The position numbers were made by a program, and so were the translations under genes. Source: Candidatus Nitrosopumilus sp. (GTDB lineage: Archaea; Thermoproteota; Nitrososphaeria; Nitrososphaerales; Nitrosopumilaceae). Taken from it: a DNA stretch of 14,924 nt. Location: assembly GCA_022758935.1 (NCBI GenBank), contig JAEMQG010000203.1, forward strand, positions 1-14,924. The letters run 5' to 3'. The notes beneath the pieces are model-generated. The model was given only the letters and a program-made list of their open reading frames with translations, was not told the DNA's origin and did not search any database. Shown here piece by piece: positions 6,436 through 13,836 of this stretch (within the stretch, counting starts at the first letter, position 1; every line of letters begins with the position of its first letter).

Positions 6436-7405
6436 TACTATTATTGACAGTTACTAATCCCAGAACAACAATTCCAATTGCAATAACTAATAAAATTCTA
6501 ATGTATACATCTCTCTTAAACATATGAGTGAGAACACGGGCTCTTATTCGATCTACAATTGAAAAAACCAAAAGAGTAAATCCGATTAATAGTGTTCCAC
6601 CAATGATATACCGTGTATTATAATCAATTTGATCAGTAAAAAATTGATTAAAACCTAACCAGAGTATGGCAACTCCAATTATGGTTTCTATAGTTGAAAC
6701 GTAGTTTAGGTATCTTGGTTTGCCACTATTTGAATCTTGAAGATATGAAGTAATGACATGAAGAATTTTATGAATTCCCACATACAAAACTAATCGGATT
6801 CCAATTGCTGCAAGAATTGGTGGTAAAAGAATCAGTAATGCAGGAATCATTGGAACAATGTGGTTGACTGAATAACTAGGATCAGTGTTTGGGGTTACAA
6901 ATGGTAAAGAAAATAGATTAGATAAATTTTCTAAACCTAGATCATTTCCATCAAGGAATGAGATAGCTGCAAATCCAAACATAATATTTACAAAAAATGC
7001 CCCAAAGAGCAAAATTTTTGTTATTTGCCAGACGACAAATTGTACTGGACTAAGTTTGTAATCCTTAAAGCTTGGAATGTTATTTGAAATTGATTGTTGA
7101 GTACTTTTTCCGATAAATCCAATTGCGGTGCTAAGTCCGTACCAAAAGATAGACGATCTTCCAACAATGTTTACTCGTACCAGAGCAATTGCTGAAAGGA
7201 TCATAGTTGAAATTAGAGAAAAATACAGTGGTTTACTAAATTGTTCTCCAAATTCTGTGAAATTCATTGATAAAATTACGGATTGATTACCAATAACGGC
7301 AAAAACTGCAACAACAATGATGGCAACTATGATGAATCTAACAAGTTTTCCTGTATCAGGAGGTGGAGCTTGTTTATCAGTAGTCGCGCTATACAAAATC
7401 AACAT
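6413..7405 (-). CDS. UPF0182 family protein, N-terminal membrane domain (frame 1 of a split gene)
   Basis: The 330 residues contain about seven hydrophobic helices, approximately at 21-39, 60-77, 130-150, 186-208, 238-256, 264-284 and 302-320. This is the membrane half of UPF0182 proteins. The frame ends DSKKN-stop immediately after the run of nine A, exactly where family members continue into the large extracytoplasmic domain. Standing alone it would be a membrane stub. With the downstream frame it makes a full-length protein. The ATG at 7405 is the first start in the frame. The gap of 113 bases to priS holds no other gene. Whether the shift is an assembly indel, a real disruption or a recoding site cannot be decided here. 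Confidence 0.85.
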   Translation of the reverse strand: MLILYSATTDKQAPPPDTGKLVRFIIVAIIVVAVFAVIGNQSVILSMNFTEFGEQFSKPLYFSLISTMILSAIALVRVNIVGRSSIFWYGLSTAIGFIGKSTQQSISNNIPSFKDYKLSPVQFVVWQITKILLFGAFFVNIMFGFAAISFLDGNDLGLENLSNLFSLPFVTPNTDPSYSVNHIVPMIPALLILLPPILAAIGIRLVLYVGIHKILHVITSYLQDSNSGKPRYLNYVSTIETIIGVAILWLGFNQFFTDQIDYNTRYIIGGTLLIGFTLLVFSIVDRIRARVLTHMFKRDVYIRILLVIAIGIVVLGLVTVNNSIADSKKN

Positions 7406-7518
7406 ATCTTTTGGTTTGGTAAATTAATGTCTTACCAACAAGATTCAAGATAAAGCATTATTTTTGGAATTATTTTACGCTAATTACGGTTCAGTGGTTC
7501 TATATATCATTCAAAGAG

Positions 7519-8640
7519 TTAAGAAAGTGTTGCCAGTTTTTTGCAAATCATGTATACTGCAGCATAAGTTGGAACTGACACTTTTTCATCAAAATATGGA
7601 CCAAATGTTCTATTCTTTAGCTTAAATTTAGTGGGACAACTAACTATTATTTCTACTGAATTTTCGTGGAGAAATGAAGCTTCGGTATATGGATCAAATT
7701 TTGTAATGTCATGACAAAAAATTTTTGTCAACCCACTTTTACTGTTTAGTGATCCCGGAAGTCGAAATATTCTATGAATGTCCATTGTTACATTAGGATC
7801 GATTTTAGCTCCAATCTTGTTAGAGAGATTTTCTAAAGTTTTTTGGAAAGAAGAATAACCGTTAATTATTAATTCTGAAATTATTTTTGAGCGTTTTGAT
7901 TTTGATTCATATACTTCTTTTGAAAACCTTCCTCCCCACCCTTTTTCTTGAAAATCTGGGAAGGATGAACGATTCGGTTTAAATTTTTTCATCCCAAAAG
8001 TTTCTGGAATTGCTCCATGAAACATGATATAATCTGTTAATTCTGATCTTTCCCTTGAACCAATTTTCTGGAATTGTGAATTATATACATATACATGAAA
8101 TCCTTCATTACCAGAAAAATAAACATGAATGTCATTTGGTTGAACACCCAAGTCTTCAATTAGAATTTTTGATAATTTTGATACTTCATATTTAGATGCA
8201 TCTATGCAGTTTTTACATGGTAGAGATTTTTTTTCTAATTTTGTGGAATTACACTTAGCACAATTAATATTTGAGATGGATATTTCATTGCATTCATTGC
8301 ATTTAGAAATTGTATGGTTTTTTCTACATTCTAAATTTAGATCTTTGGCATCAATATCAAAAATTAGATCTGCCTCCTTCCAACCTTTTTCATTCATAGG
8401 CAAATTTGGAAAAGAATAGTAACCATTTGAACAATAAACATCAGAGGGGATGTTTCTCATCAACAAAAGATGCAATTCTTTATCATCTTTAATTGAGATA
8501 TGTCGTGTCATACCAGAATTAAATTTTTGAAATCCAAATTCTCGCTCAAAAGTTCTATTTGGAACATGGATAAGATCAAAATGTTCAAAATAGTATTTCT
8601 TAAAAGAATCTTCTAGAAATTTTATGTCGTTTTCTTGCAT
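7519..8640 (-). CDS. priS: DNA primase small (catalytic) subunit PriS
   Basis: PriS is the catalytic subunit of the archaeal/eukaryotic-type primase and makes primers for DNA replication. The 373 residues show the polymerase metal site FDIDAKDL with Asp95 and Asp97, the nucleotide-binding SGNEGFHVYVYN at 176-187, and RIFRLPGSLNSKSGL in the C-terminal half. The usual primase zinc knuckle is recognisable as C105/H109 with C142/C145. Between these halves lies an extra stretch with CNEC (114-117) and CAKC (127-130), which looks like a second zinc ribbon inserted into the first. The start ATG overlaps the stop of priL by one base (TAATG), so the subunits are translationally coupled. The protein is expected to bind PriL in the cytoplasm. 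Confidence 0.96.
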   Translation of the reverse strand: MQENDIKFLEDSFKKYYFEHFDLIHVPNRTFEREFGFQKFNSGMTRHISIKDDKELHLLLMRNIPSDVYCSNGYYSFPNLPMNEKGWKEADLIFDIDAKDLNLECRKNHTISKCNECNEISISNINCAKCNSTKLEKKSLPCKNCIDASKYEVSKLSKILIEDLGVQPNDIHVYFSGNEGFHVYVYNSQFQKIGSRERSELTDYIMFHGAIPETFGMKKFKPNRSSFPDFQEKGWGGRFSKEVYESKSKRSKIISELIINGYSSFQKTLENLSNKIGAKIDPNVTMDIHRIFRLPGSLNSKSGLTKIFCHDITKFDPYTEASFLHENSVEIIVSCPTKFKLKNRTFGPYFDEKVSVPTYAAVYMICKKLATLS

Positions 8641-9665
8641 TAACTTCTCTTTTTTCCAAATTGAAGGGGGTTTATGATATTAGCACATTCTGGAATTGCA
8701 AAGCATAAACTTTGTGTCTTTAGTTTTTCGCATGAAGGGCAAGAATAATGAGTGCCGCTTCCTGAGGTTCCTGCTAAATGATTTAGTTGGTAAAGAGTAA
8801 CTCGTTCATTGTAATCAGGTGCATTTTTGAATAACGGAGAAATCTGTTCAATTGATTGACCTTTTGATAATAGAAATGTTGCAAGCATGAATCTTCCAGA
8901 GTGTGGAAGATTTTCACCTTTTTCAAGAATTTTAATGGCGTGCTTTATGCATGGTGGATATTCACCTGTAGTTACAGTATAAGTTGAAAATTTTTTAGAA
9001 AGAATGATTAATTTGTTGACTGGTTCTTCAAAACTAGAGATCATTGGTGGTGCTTTGGCATTAATAATTTTAGAGTTGATATAAGTTCCCAATTCTTTTC
9101 GAATTAATCTTACTGTTTCATGCGGACTCAGGAATACTAGGCCATTTTCTACATGTCTGTTAATTAACTTCCATTCTCTTTCATGAAAATTTATTGAATG
9201 TGTAAGATAGTCAGATACAGGGATTACAAAAAAATCATCCTGTTTTTTTACTTGAATTGAAAATAAGTCATCAATAATTTTAATTGCTAATTGTTTTTTT
9301 GATTCATCTGAAATATTTGCTAGATCCTTTTCTAGGTATTTTTCTGCGCGTCTAGCTTCGGCAAGTGCAAATCTTTTGATCAAGGTAGTCATGCCACTCA
9401 ATTTAAGCAAGACAATTGCTAATAAAAAAGAGAATACTTCTCTTGGGAGTGCAGCTTGATTTGAAGCTTGATCAGCTATTAAATCAGATTGATAGATTTT
9501 TCCATCTGCAGCTACTTCAATTCTATTAAATGCTTTTTCAACTAATTGTTTCAAATCAGGATCAGTTCCAAATTGTTCAAGTGTAAATCCCTTATCTTTT
9601 AGATATTGGCCCGCATCTGCCAAAAATGGGTATTTGGCGATTTCATCCTGTCCCAGTGCAATCAT
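8640..9665 (-). CDS. priL: DNA primase large subunit PriL
   Basis: PriL is the regulatory, iron-sulfur subunit of archaeal primase and helps PriS start and transfer primers. The 341 residues have a helical N-terminal domain (KYPFLADAGQYL near residues 11-22) and the conserved C-terminal Fe-S domain. The four expected cluster ligands are Cys239 (PPCIKHAI), Cys312, Cys321 and Cys327. The surrounding signature (HSGRFMLATFLLSKGQ near 255-270, LYQLNHLAGTSGSGTHYSCPSC near 291-312, CANIINPL) is intact. Cys309 is an additional cysteine close to a ligand. The gene is first in the priL-priS unit, with a minus-strand TATA-like element about 25 bases before the ATG. Confidence 0.95.
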   Translation of the reverse strand: MIALGQDEIAKYPFLADAGQYLKDKGFTLEQFGTDPDLKQLVEKAFNRIEVAADGKIYQSDLIADQASNQAALPREVFSFLLAIVLLKLSGMTTLIKRFALAEARRAEKYLEKDLANISDESKKQLAIKIIDDLFSIQVKKQDDFFVIPVSDYLTHSINFHEREWKLINRHVENGLVFLSPHETVRLIRKELGTYINSKIINAKAPPMISSFEEPVNKLIILSKKFSTYTVTTGEYPPCIKHAIKILEKGENLPHSGRFMLATFLLSKGQSIEQISPLFKNAPDYNERVTLYQLNHLAGTSGSGTHYSCPSCEKLKTQSLCFAIPECANIINPLQFGKKRS

Positions 9666-9755
9666 GTTAGTCTTTAATGATATTTACTTAAAAATCTGAT
9701 TTTATTTCCTCAAACAAATGCTGATTTAAATTATGTTTAGTTAAAATTGTTAAAT
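9666..9755. promoter_or_regulatory. Divergent promoter region, priL (minus) and nfo (plus)
   Basis: ATTTTTAAGTAA on the minus strand, centred near 9690, is about 25 bases before the priL ATG. GATTTAAATTA on the plus strand, centred near 9729, is about 27 bases before the ATG at 9756. The second spacing supports starting nfo at 9756 rather than at the TTG at 9747. Both predict leaderless transcripts. Confidence 0.5.
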
Positions 9756-10595
9756 ATGCAGATCGGTTGCCATGTTTCGATCTCTGGTTCAATTGACAAG
9801 GCAATTGATAATGCTATAGAAAGAGAATGTTCAGCATTTCAAATATTTACTAGAAATCCAAGAGGATGGCATGCAAAAGATCTTTCAGATGAGGATATAA
9901 CAAGTTTTAGAAGAAAATTAAAAGCAAGTAAAATAGATAGATTTGCAACTTGTGCTCATATGCCGTATTTACCGAATTTATCTACACCAAAGGAAGATGG
10001 TTTTGAAAAATCAGTAAATACTCTAATTAGTGAAGTTGAAAGATGTGGAAAACTGAGTATTCCATATTTGGTTACACATCTAGGTAGTCATTTAGGAACT
10101 GGTGAGGAAGCAGGAATCAAGCAACTAGTAAAAGGATTAAGCAAGGCAGGACAAACAAAAAATGATGTAATGATTTTACTAGAAAATACTGCTGGTCAAA
10201 AAAATTCTGTGGGTGCAGATTTTGAGCAATTAGCTGAAATTTTTAATAAATTAAAACCTACAAAAAAATTCGGTATTTGTTTAGATACGTGCCATGCATT
10301 TGTTTCAGGTTATGATTTAAGAACAGAAAAATCTGTTAAAGACACTTTTACTAAATTTGATGACTATGTAGGGATAGAAAATTTGAAAATATTACATCTT
10401 AATGATGCCAAGGGAGAAATTGGTTGTAATCTTGATAGACATTATCATATAGGATTGGGAAATATCGGAGAAAAAGGACTAGCAGAAGTGATAAAAACTG
10501 CCAATAAGGAAAAAATTCCAATAATTTTAGAAACTCCAATTGATGATATACGAGATGATTTTGAAAACATAAAGATAGCAAAGGAGTTGGCGTAG
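9756..10595 (+). CDS. nfo: Endonuclease IV (AP endonuclease)
   Basis: This enzyme cuts DNA 5' to abasic sites in base-excision repair using a trinuclear zinc centre in a TIM barrel. The product is 279 residues and starts MQIGCHVSISGS, the standard family N-terminus. A TTG nine bases further upstream is in frame but would add three residues with no family support, and the TATA spacing favours the ATG. All nine zinc ligands are present: His68, His108, Glu143, Asp177, His180, His214, Asp227, His229 and Glu259. The motifs THLGSHLG, LENTAGQ, CLDTCHAF, HLNDAKGE and ILETP surround them. It is the first gene of a probable two-gene unit with glyS, 31 bases downstream, a link that looks positional rather than functional. 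Confidence 0.97.
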   Translation: MQIGCHVSISGSIDKAIDNAIERECSAFQIFTRNPRGWHAKDLSDEDITSFRRKLKASKIDRFATCAHMPYLPNLSTPKEDGFEKSVNTLISEVERCGKLSIPYLVTHLGSHLGTGEEAGIKQLVKGLSKAGQTKNDVMILLENTAGQKNSVGADFEQLAEIFNKLKPTKKFGICLDTCHAFVSGYDLRTEKSVKDTFTKFDDYVGIENLKILHLNDAKGEIGCNLDRHYHIGLGNIGEKGLAEVIKTANKEKIPIILETPIDDIRDDFENIKIAKELA

Positions 10596-10612
10596 AAATT
10601 TATTCAGTTGTG

Positions 10613-10617
10613 GGTGA
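10613..10617 (+). promoter_or_regulatory. Shine-Dalgarno-like site for glyS
   Basis: GGTGA lies nine bases before the glyS ATG and can pair with the archaeal 16S rRNA 3' tail. Most first genes in the window lack such a site, so its presence agrees with glyS being an internal gene of the nfo-glyS transcript. Confidence 0.55.
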
Positions 10618-10626
10618 AATAGAATA

Positions 10627-12084
10627 ATGAATTATGAAGATGTAATGAAATTAGCATTAGAACGAGGATTTTATTTTCCTAGCTGTGAGATTTATCCAGA
10701 CGCACAAGCTGGTTTTTGGGAATATGGACCTTCTGGTGTAAGCTTGAAAAATAAATTTCTTGAATTATGGAGAAGAGAGTTAATCAGAAGGGATGGAATG
10801 ATGGAGATTGATGGTTCGCAGATAATGTCAAAATCTGTATTTGATGCATCTGGTCACTTGGGAAATTTTGCAGATCCAATTATAAAATGTGTAAAATGCA
10901 AGTCAACTTTTAGAGCGGATCGTACAATTGCTGAAATCTCAAAAATAGAGATTCCTGAGAGTGCAGATTTGGAGGAATTTGATAATGCTATTTTAAAAAA
11001 TAATATTAAATGTCCAAAATGTGGGGGAGATTTTGAAAATGCCAAAAAATTCAACATGATGTTCAAAGTTGGAATAGGCCCAGAAGAAGAACCTGCATAT
11101 CTTAGACCAGAGACATGTCAGTCGATCTTTGTTGATTTTCCGAGATTGTTTAAGACAATGAGAGGAAAATTACCATTAGGAATTGCTCAAGTCGGTAAAA
11201 GCTTCAGAAATGAGATATCACCTAGACAAAGTTTACTTCGCTTGAGAGAATTTTATCAGGCAGAAATTGAGGTCTTTTGCAATCCTACTAAATTAGATCA
11301 AATGGAAAATTTTTCTGAGATTCAAGATACTGTAATTAGAATTCTCACTAGTTCAGAATCAGTTGTAATGACATGTAAAGAAGCAGTTGAAACAGGAATA
11401 ATTCCAAACAAGTTTGTTGCATATTATCTTGGTATCTTGACAGAATTTTATGATAAAACTGGGATTGATATTACAAAAAGTAGGTTTAGAAAACTAGGTA
11501 ATAAGGAAAAGGCCTTTTATGCTCAAATTGCATTTGATTTTGAAGTTGAAACCACAGTTGGATGGTTAGAATTAGTTGCGTGTAACTATAGATCAGATTA
11601 TGATTTATCAAATCATGCAAAGAAAAGCAAAGAGAAATTTGAGGTGATGGATAATGATGAAAAAGTACTTCCACATGTTTTTGAGATTTCAATGGGAATT
11701 GACAGAAGTCTGTATACTATCTTGGAGCATAATCTATATGATGATAAGGAACATGAAAGAATAGTCTTATCTCTAAAGCCATATTTGTCTCCAATTCATG
11801 TAGGAATTTTATCTCTAGTCAAAAAAGATGGTTTAAAGGAAAAAACAGATGAGATTTATCTGCAAATTAAAAGAAAATATGATGCATTTTTAGATCATTC
11901 TGGTGCAATAGGAAGAAGATATCGCAGATTAGATGAAGTCGGAGCGCCTTTTGCAGTTACAGTTGATCATCAAACATTACAAGATGGAACTGTAACTATA
12001 CGTAAAAGAGATTCTATGGAACAAGAAAGAATAAAGATTTCAGAACTTGATTCGTTGATTGCCGAGTCTACTGCATATCCATAA
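10627..12084 (+). CDS. glyS: Glycyl-tRNA synthetase, archaeal/eukaryotic (alpha2) type
   Basis: This class II synthetase charges tRNA-Gly. The 485 residues begin with the family opening YEDVMKLALERGFYFPSCEIY. Class II motif 2 is FRNEISPRQSLLRLREF (193-209) and motif 3 is near EISMGIDRSLYTILEH. A zinc-binding insertion has CVKC at 88-91 and CPKC at 129-132. The C-terminal anticodon-binding domain starts near LKPYLSPIHVGILSL and contains GRRYRRLDEVGAPF. The usual active-site segment RPETAQG reads RPETCQS (160-166), a mild change next to the glycine pocket. A Shine-Dalgarno-like site precedes the ATG. The gene is downstream of nfo. A tRNA-Gly lies about 8 kb away, a distance that does not imply linkage. 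Confidence 0.97.
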   Translation: MNYEDVMKLALERGFYFPSCEIYPDAQAGFWEYGPSGVSLKNKFLELWRRELIRRDGMMEIDGSQIMSKSVFDASGHLGNFADPIIKCVKCKSTFRADRTIAEISKIEIPESADLEEFDNAILKNNIKCPKCGGDFENAKKFNMMFKVGIGPEEEPAYLRPETCQSIFVDFPRLFKTMRGKLPLGIAQVGKSFRNEISPRQSLLRLREFYQAEIEVFCNPTKLDQMENFSEIQDTVIRILTSSESVVMTCKEAVETGIIPNKFVAYYLGILTEFYDKTGIDITKSRFRKLGNKEKAFYAQIAFDFEVETTVGWLELVACNYRSDYDLSNHAKKSKEKFEVMDNDEKVLPHVFEISMGIDRSLYTILEHNLYDDKEHERIVLSLKPYLSPIHVGILSLVKKDGLKEKTDEIYLQIKRKYDAFLDHSGAIGRRYRRLDEVGAPFAVTVDHQTLQDGTVTIRKRDSMEQERIKISELDSLIAESTAYP

Positions 12085-12085
12085 T

Positions 12086-12124
12086 TTGGAAAAAGTTAAT
12101 TATTAAAATCATATGTTTTTCCAA
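12086..12124 (+). terminator. Inverted repeat and T tract after glyS
   Basis: TTGGAAAAA (12086-12094) is the exact inverse of TTTTTCCAA (12116-12124), with a 21-base AT-rich loop, starting two bases after the glyS stop. The T5 in the right arm, followed by ATTTTG and further T clusters, could terminate transcription. The long loop and A/T-rich stem make it a weak hairpin, so the T tracts are more likely the working signal. Confidence 0.4.
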
Positions 12125-12275
12125 TTTTGTATTCTGTAGTGACTATTTTCCTAGTCTGTTTTTTCTGCAGATTTTCTAAATTTAGTACACTGAAATTTGG
12201 GTATTATCAATAAAATATAGTAATTTTGATCTAAATAAGAAACAAATATTGAGAGAAAATTGAGATTGATTTTTT

Positions 12276-12292
12276 AAAAAGTAAAACAAAAA
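12276..12292 (-). terminator. T-rich terminator after cdvB
   Basis: The minus strand reads TTTTTGTTTTACTTTTT about 30 bases after the cdvB stop. Clustered oligo-T tracts without a hairpin fit archaeal intrinsic termination. Confidence 0.5.
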
Positions 12293-12320
12293 GGATGACA
12301 GTCGCCTTTCCACTAGTCTA

Positions 12321-12968
12321 CTAATATGATGAAGTAGATGTGTTAGACGAAAGTCCAGTTGGTGATGGTACAGATGGGAATTTGTCTCCAACCTGTTGTT
12401 CAGCTACTGCAGATGCTTCTTGTAGGATTCTATCTGTTTCCTCGCTTGAAGCTCCAGTCTCCATGCTAAATGAGTCTCCTGCGAGGGAATCCATCATTAG
12501 TCCATTGAGGGTCTGTGTCATTGAATTCAGTTCTGAGTCTGCTTCTGGCATAAATCTTCCTAGTGATGACTTCAATCCCTTCATTGTAGACATCGCTGGG
12601 CCGATTGCTACCATAGCATCGCCAAGATCATGAATAGTTGTCAGTCTTAATTGGACTTGTTCTAATGACATTCTTGCATTACCGAGCATCTTAGTAACTT
12701 TACGAATTTCAGCTAATTCGTTGGACAAAACTCTACTTGTACCAGTATCATGTTGCTGCATTGCAGCTACGACTCTCTGAAAGAGTTGCGCATCTCTTTC
12801 ATGCAGTTTTCCAAGCATAGAATCCATTTTGGATATCTGGACTTGGAGTTTGTTTACTGCAGTTTGGATTCGTGGTTTTAATGCACCTTGAGGTTTTACT
12901 GCATCTCGTAGTTTGTCGGTTACGCCTGGGGTCTCTTGTCGAGCCCAAGTTTTATCGAAGTTTGGCAT
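12321..12968 (-). CDS. cdvB: ESCRT-III-like cell-division protein, CdvB family
   Basis: CdvB proteins are archaeal relatives of eukaryotic Snf7/CHMP that polymerise at the membrane during division and are remodelled by the Vps4-like ATPase CdvC. The 215 residues have a basic N-terminal segment (KPQGALKPRIQTAVNKLQ, 25-42) and long amphipathic helices with little Pro or Gly through about residue 120. A more acidic C-terminal half follows (EADSELNSMTQTLNGLM, then SSEETDRILQEAS at 174-186), as in autoinhibited ESCRT-III subunits. The tail FPSVPSP at 197-203 resembles a MIM2-type motif for binding an MIT domain. There is no C-terminal winged helix like that of Sulfolobus CdvB. Thaumarchaea carry several paralogues, and which one this is cannot be told from the window. 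No cdvA or cdvC is adjacent. Confidence 0.85.
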   Translation of the reverse strand: MPNFDKTWARQETPGVTDKLRDAVKPQGALKPRIQTAVNKLQVQISKMDSMLGKLHERDAQLFQRVVAAMQQHDTGTSRVLSNELAEIRKVTKMLGNARMSLEQVQLRLTTIHDLGDAMVAIGPAMSTMKGLKSSLGRFMPEADSELNSMTQTLNGLMMDSLAGDSFSMETGASSEETDRILQEASAVAEQQVGDKFPSVPSPTGLSSNTSTSSY

Positions 12969-13071
12969 ATCGCATGGTTTAGAAATTAACTCTTAATGGA
13001 CGGTGTATATTTAGATAAACTTTAGAGTAAATTAAGCTAACAAACTAATCTTAGGGATAAATCCATGAATC

Positions 13072-13836
13072 ATGGTCAAAATAGCAGTTTTTGATTCTGG
13101 ACTTGGCTCCCTTTCGATTATTAAATCCATTCAAAAAATATGTAAATCAGAAATCATCTATTTTGCTGATCAGAAAAATTTTCCATATGGAAAAAAATCA
13201 AAAAGACAGTTAGAACAGATTATTAAAAAAACAATAAAATTTTTAGAAGAAAAATTTTTGCCGGATTTAATTGTAATAGCATCAAATACTCCAACTTTAA
13301 TGATAAATATCACAAATAAGAAAATAATTGGTGTAAATCCTCCAATAAAAGAGGCAATGATACTTTCTAAAACAAAAAACATTGCAATACTTGGAACAAG
13401 ATCCGCAATTACAAGTAAAAGTTTATCAAATTATATAAAAAATTTCTATTTTTCAAAAGATGAAAAAGTTTTCAAAATAAATGTATCGGCACTTGTTGAA
13501 CTTGTGGAATCAAACAAATTTATAAAAAATAAAATGTACTGTAAAAAAATTATAAAAAATGTTCTTGATGGTAATTTTTCTAATAAGAAAATAGATGTAG
13601 CCACATTATCAAGTACACATTTATCATTTTTAAAGTCATTATTGAATTCTGAATTTCCACAAATACAGTTTATTGATCCTGCAGATAATGTTGCACAAAA
13701 TGTTCTTAAAATAATTAAAAAAAATGAATCAAAGCGAAATACATTAAAAATTTTTACCTCTGGTAATGTAAGACATTTTGAAAAAAAGCTTTATAAAATT
13801 GGAATAAGAAATAAAGTTAATTTTTTATCTATTTGA
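13072..13836 (+). CDS. Aspartate/glutamate racemase-family protein lacking both catalytic cysteines
   Basis: The 254 residues have the two-domain fold signature of MurI-type glutamate racemase. These include the opening KIAVFDSGLGSLS (Asp8, Ser9), ADQKNFPYGKKS at 32-43, and VIASNTPT at 68-75. TLSSTHLSFL sits at 178-187, and a C-terminal segment ending IDPADNVAQN lies near 201-210. In active cofactor-independent racemases the two proton-transfer residues are Cys in ACNTAS and GCTHYP. Here both are Ser (Ser71 and Ser181), encoded TCA and AGT. The neighbouring Asn, Thr and His residues are kept, so ligand binding may survive while two-base racemisation by the known mechanism seems unlikely. Archaea make no peptidoglycan, so a murein role is not expected. 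It converges with cbiF, overlapping by 8 bases. Actual function is unknown. Confidence 0.85.
   Translation: MVKIAVFDSGLGSLSIIKSIQKICKSEIIYFADQKNFPYGKKSKRQLEQIIKKTIKFLEEKFLPDLIVIASNTPTLMINITNKKIIGVNPPIKEAMILSKTKNIAILGTRSAITSKSLSNYIKNFYFSKDEKVFKINVSALVELVESNKFIKNKMYCKKIIKNVLDGNFSNKKIDVATLSSTHLSFLKSLLNSEFPQIQFIDPADNVAQNVLKIIKKNESKRNTLKIFTSGNVRHFEKKLYKIGIRNKVNFLSI

Larger units (their letters stand above)
12085..12320. other. Convergent intergenic region between glyS and cdvB
   Basis: The 236 bases are AT-rich and hold no frame that I consider a gene. They contain the glyS-side inverted repeat, several T-rich tracts on the plus strand (near 12145-12165) and A-rich tracts that act as T tracts for the opposite strand. 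No RNA structure or repeat family is recognised. Confidence 0.6.

Noticed and set aside
9747..9755. An upstream TTG start for nfo adding three residues
   Set aside because: The family N-terminus is MxIGxHVS, and the TATA-like element is spaced for the ATG at 9756.
12182..12391. A minus-strand open frame of about 69 codons across the cdvB 3' end
   Set aside because: It overlaps the end of cdvB in another frame, has low-complexity His/Leu/Phe-rich content, and has no motif or promoter spacing of its own.
12340..12633. A plus-strand open frame of about 97 codons inside cdvB
   Set aside because: It is antisense to a well-supported gene and its composition mirrors that gene's codons. No recognisable domain is present.
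13072..13836. Calling the racemase-family gene murI (active glutamate racemase)
   Set aside because: Both cysteines required by the known mechanism are serine and there is no peptidoglycan pathway expected, so only the family name is justified.
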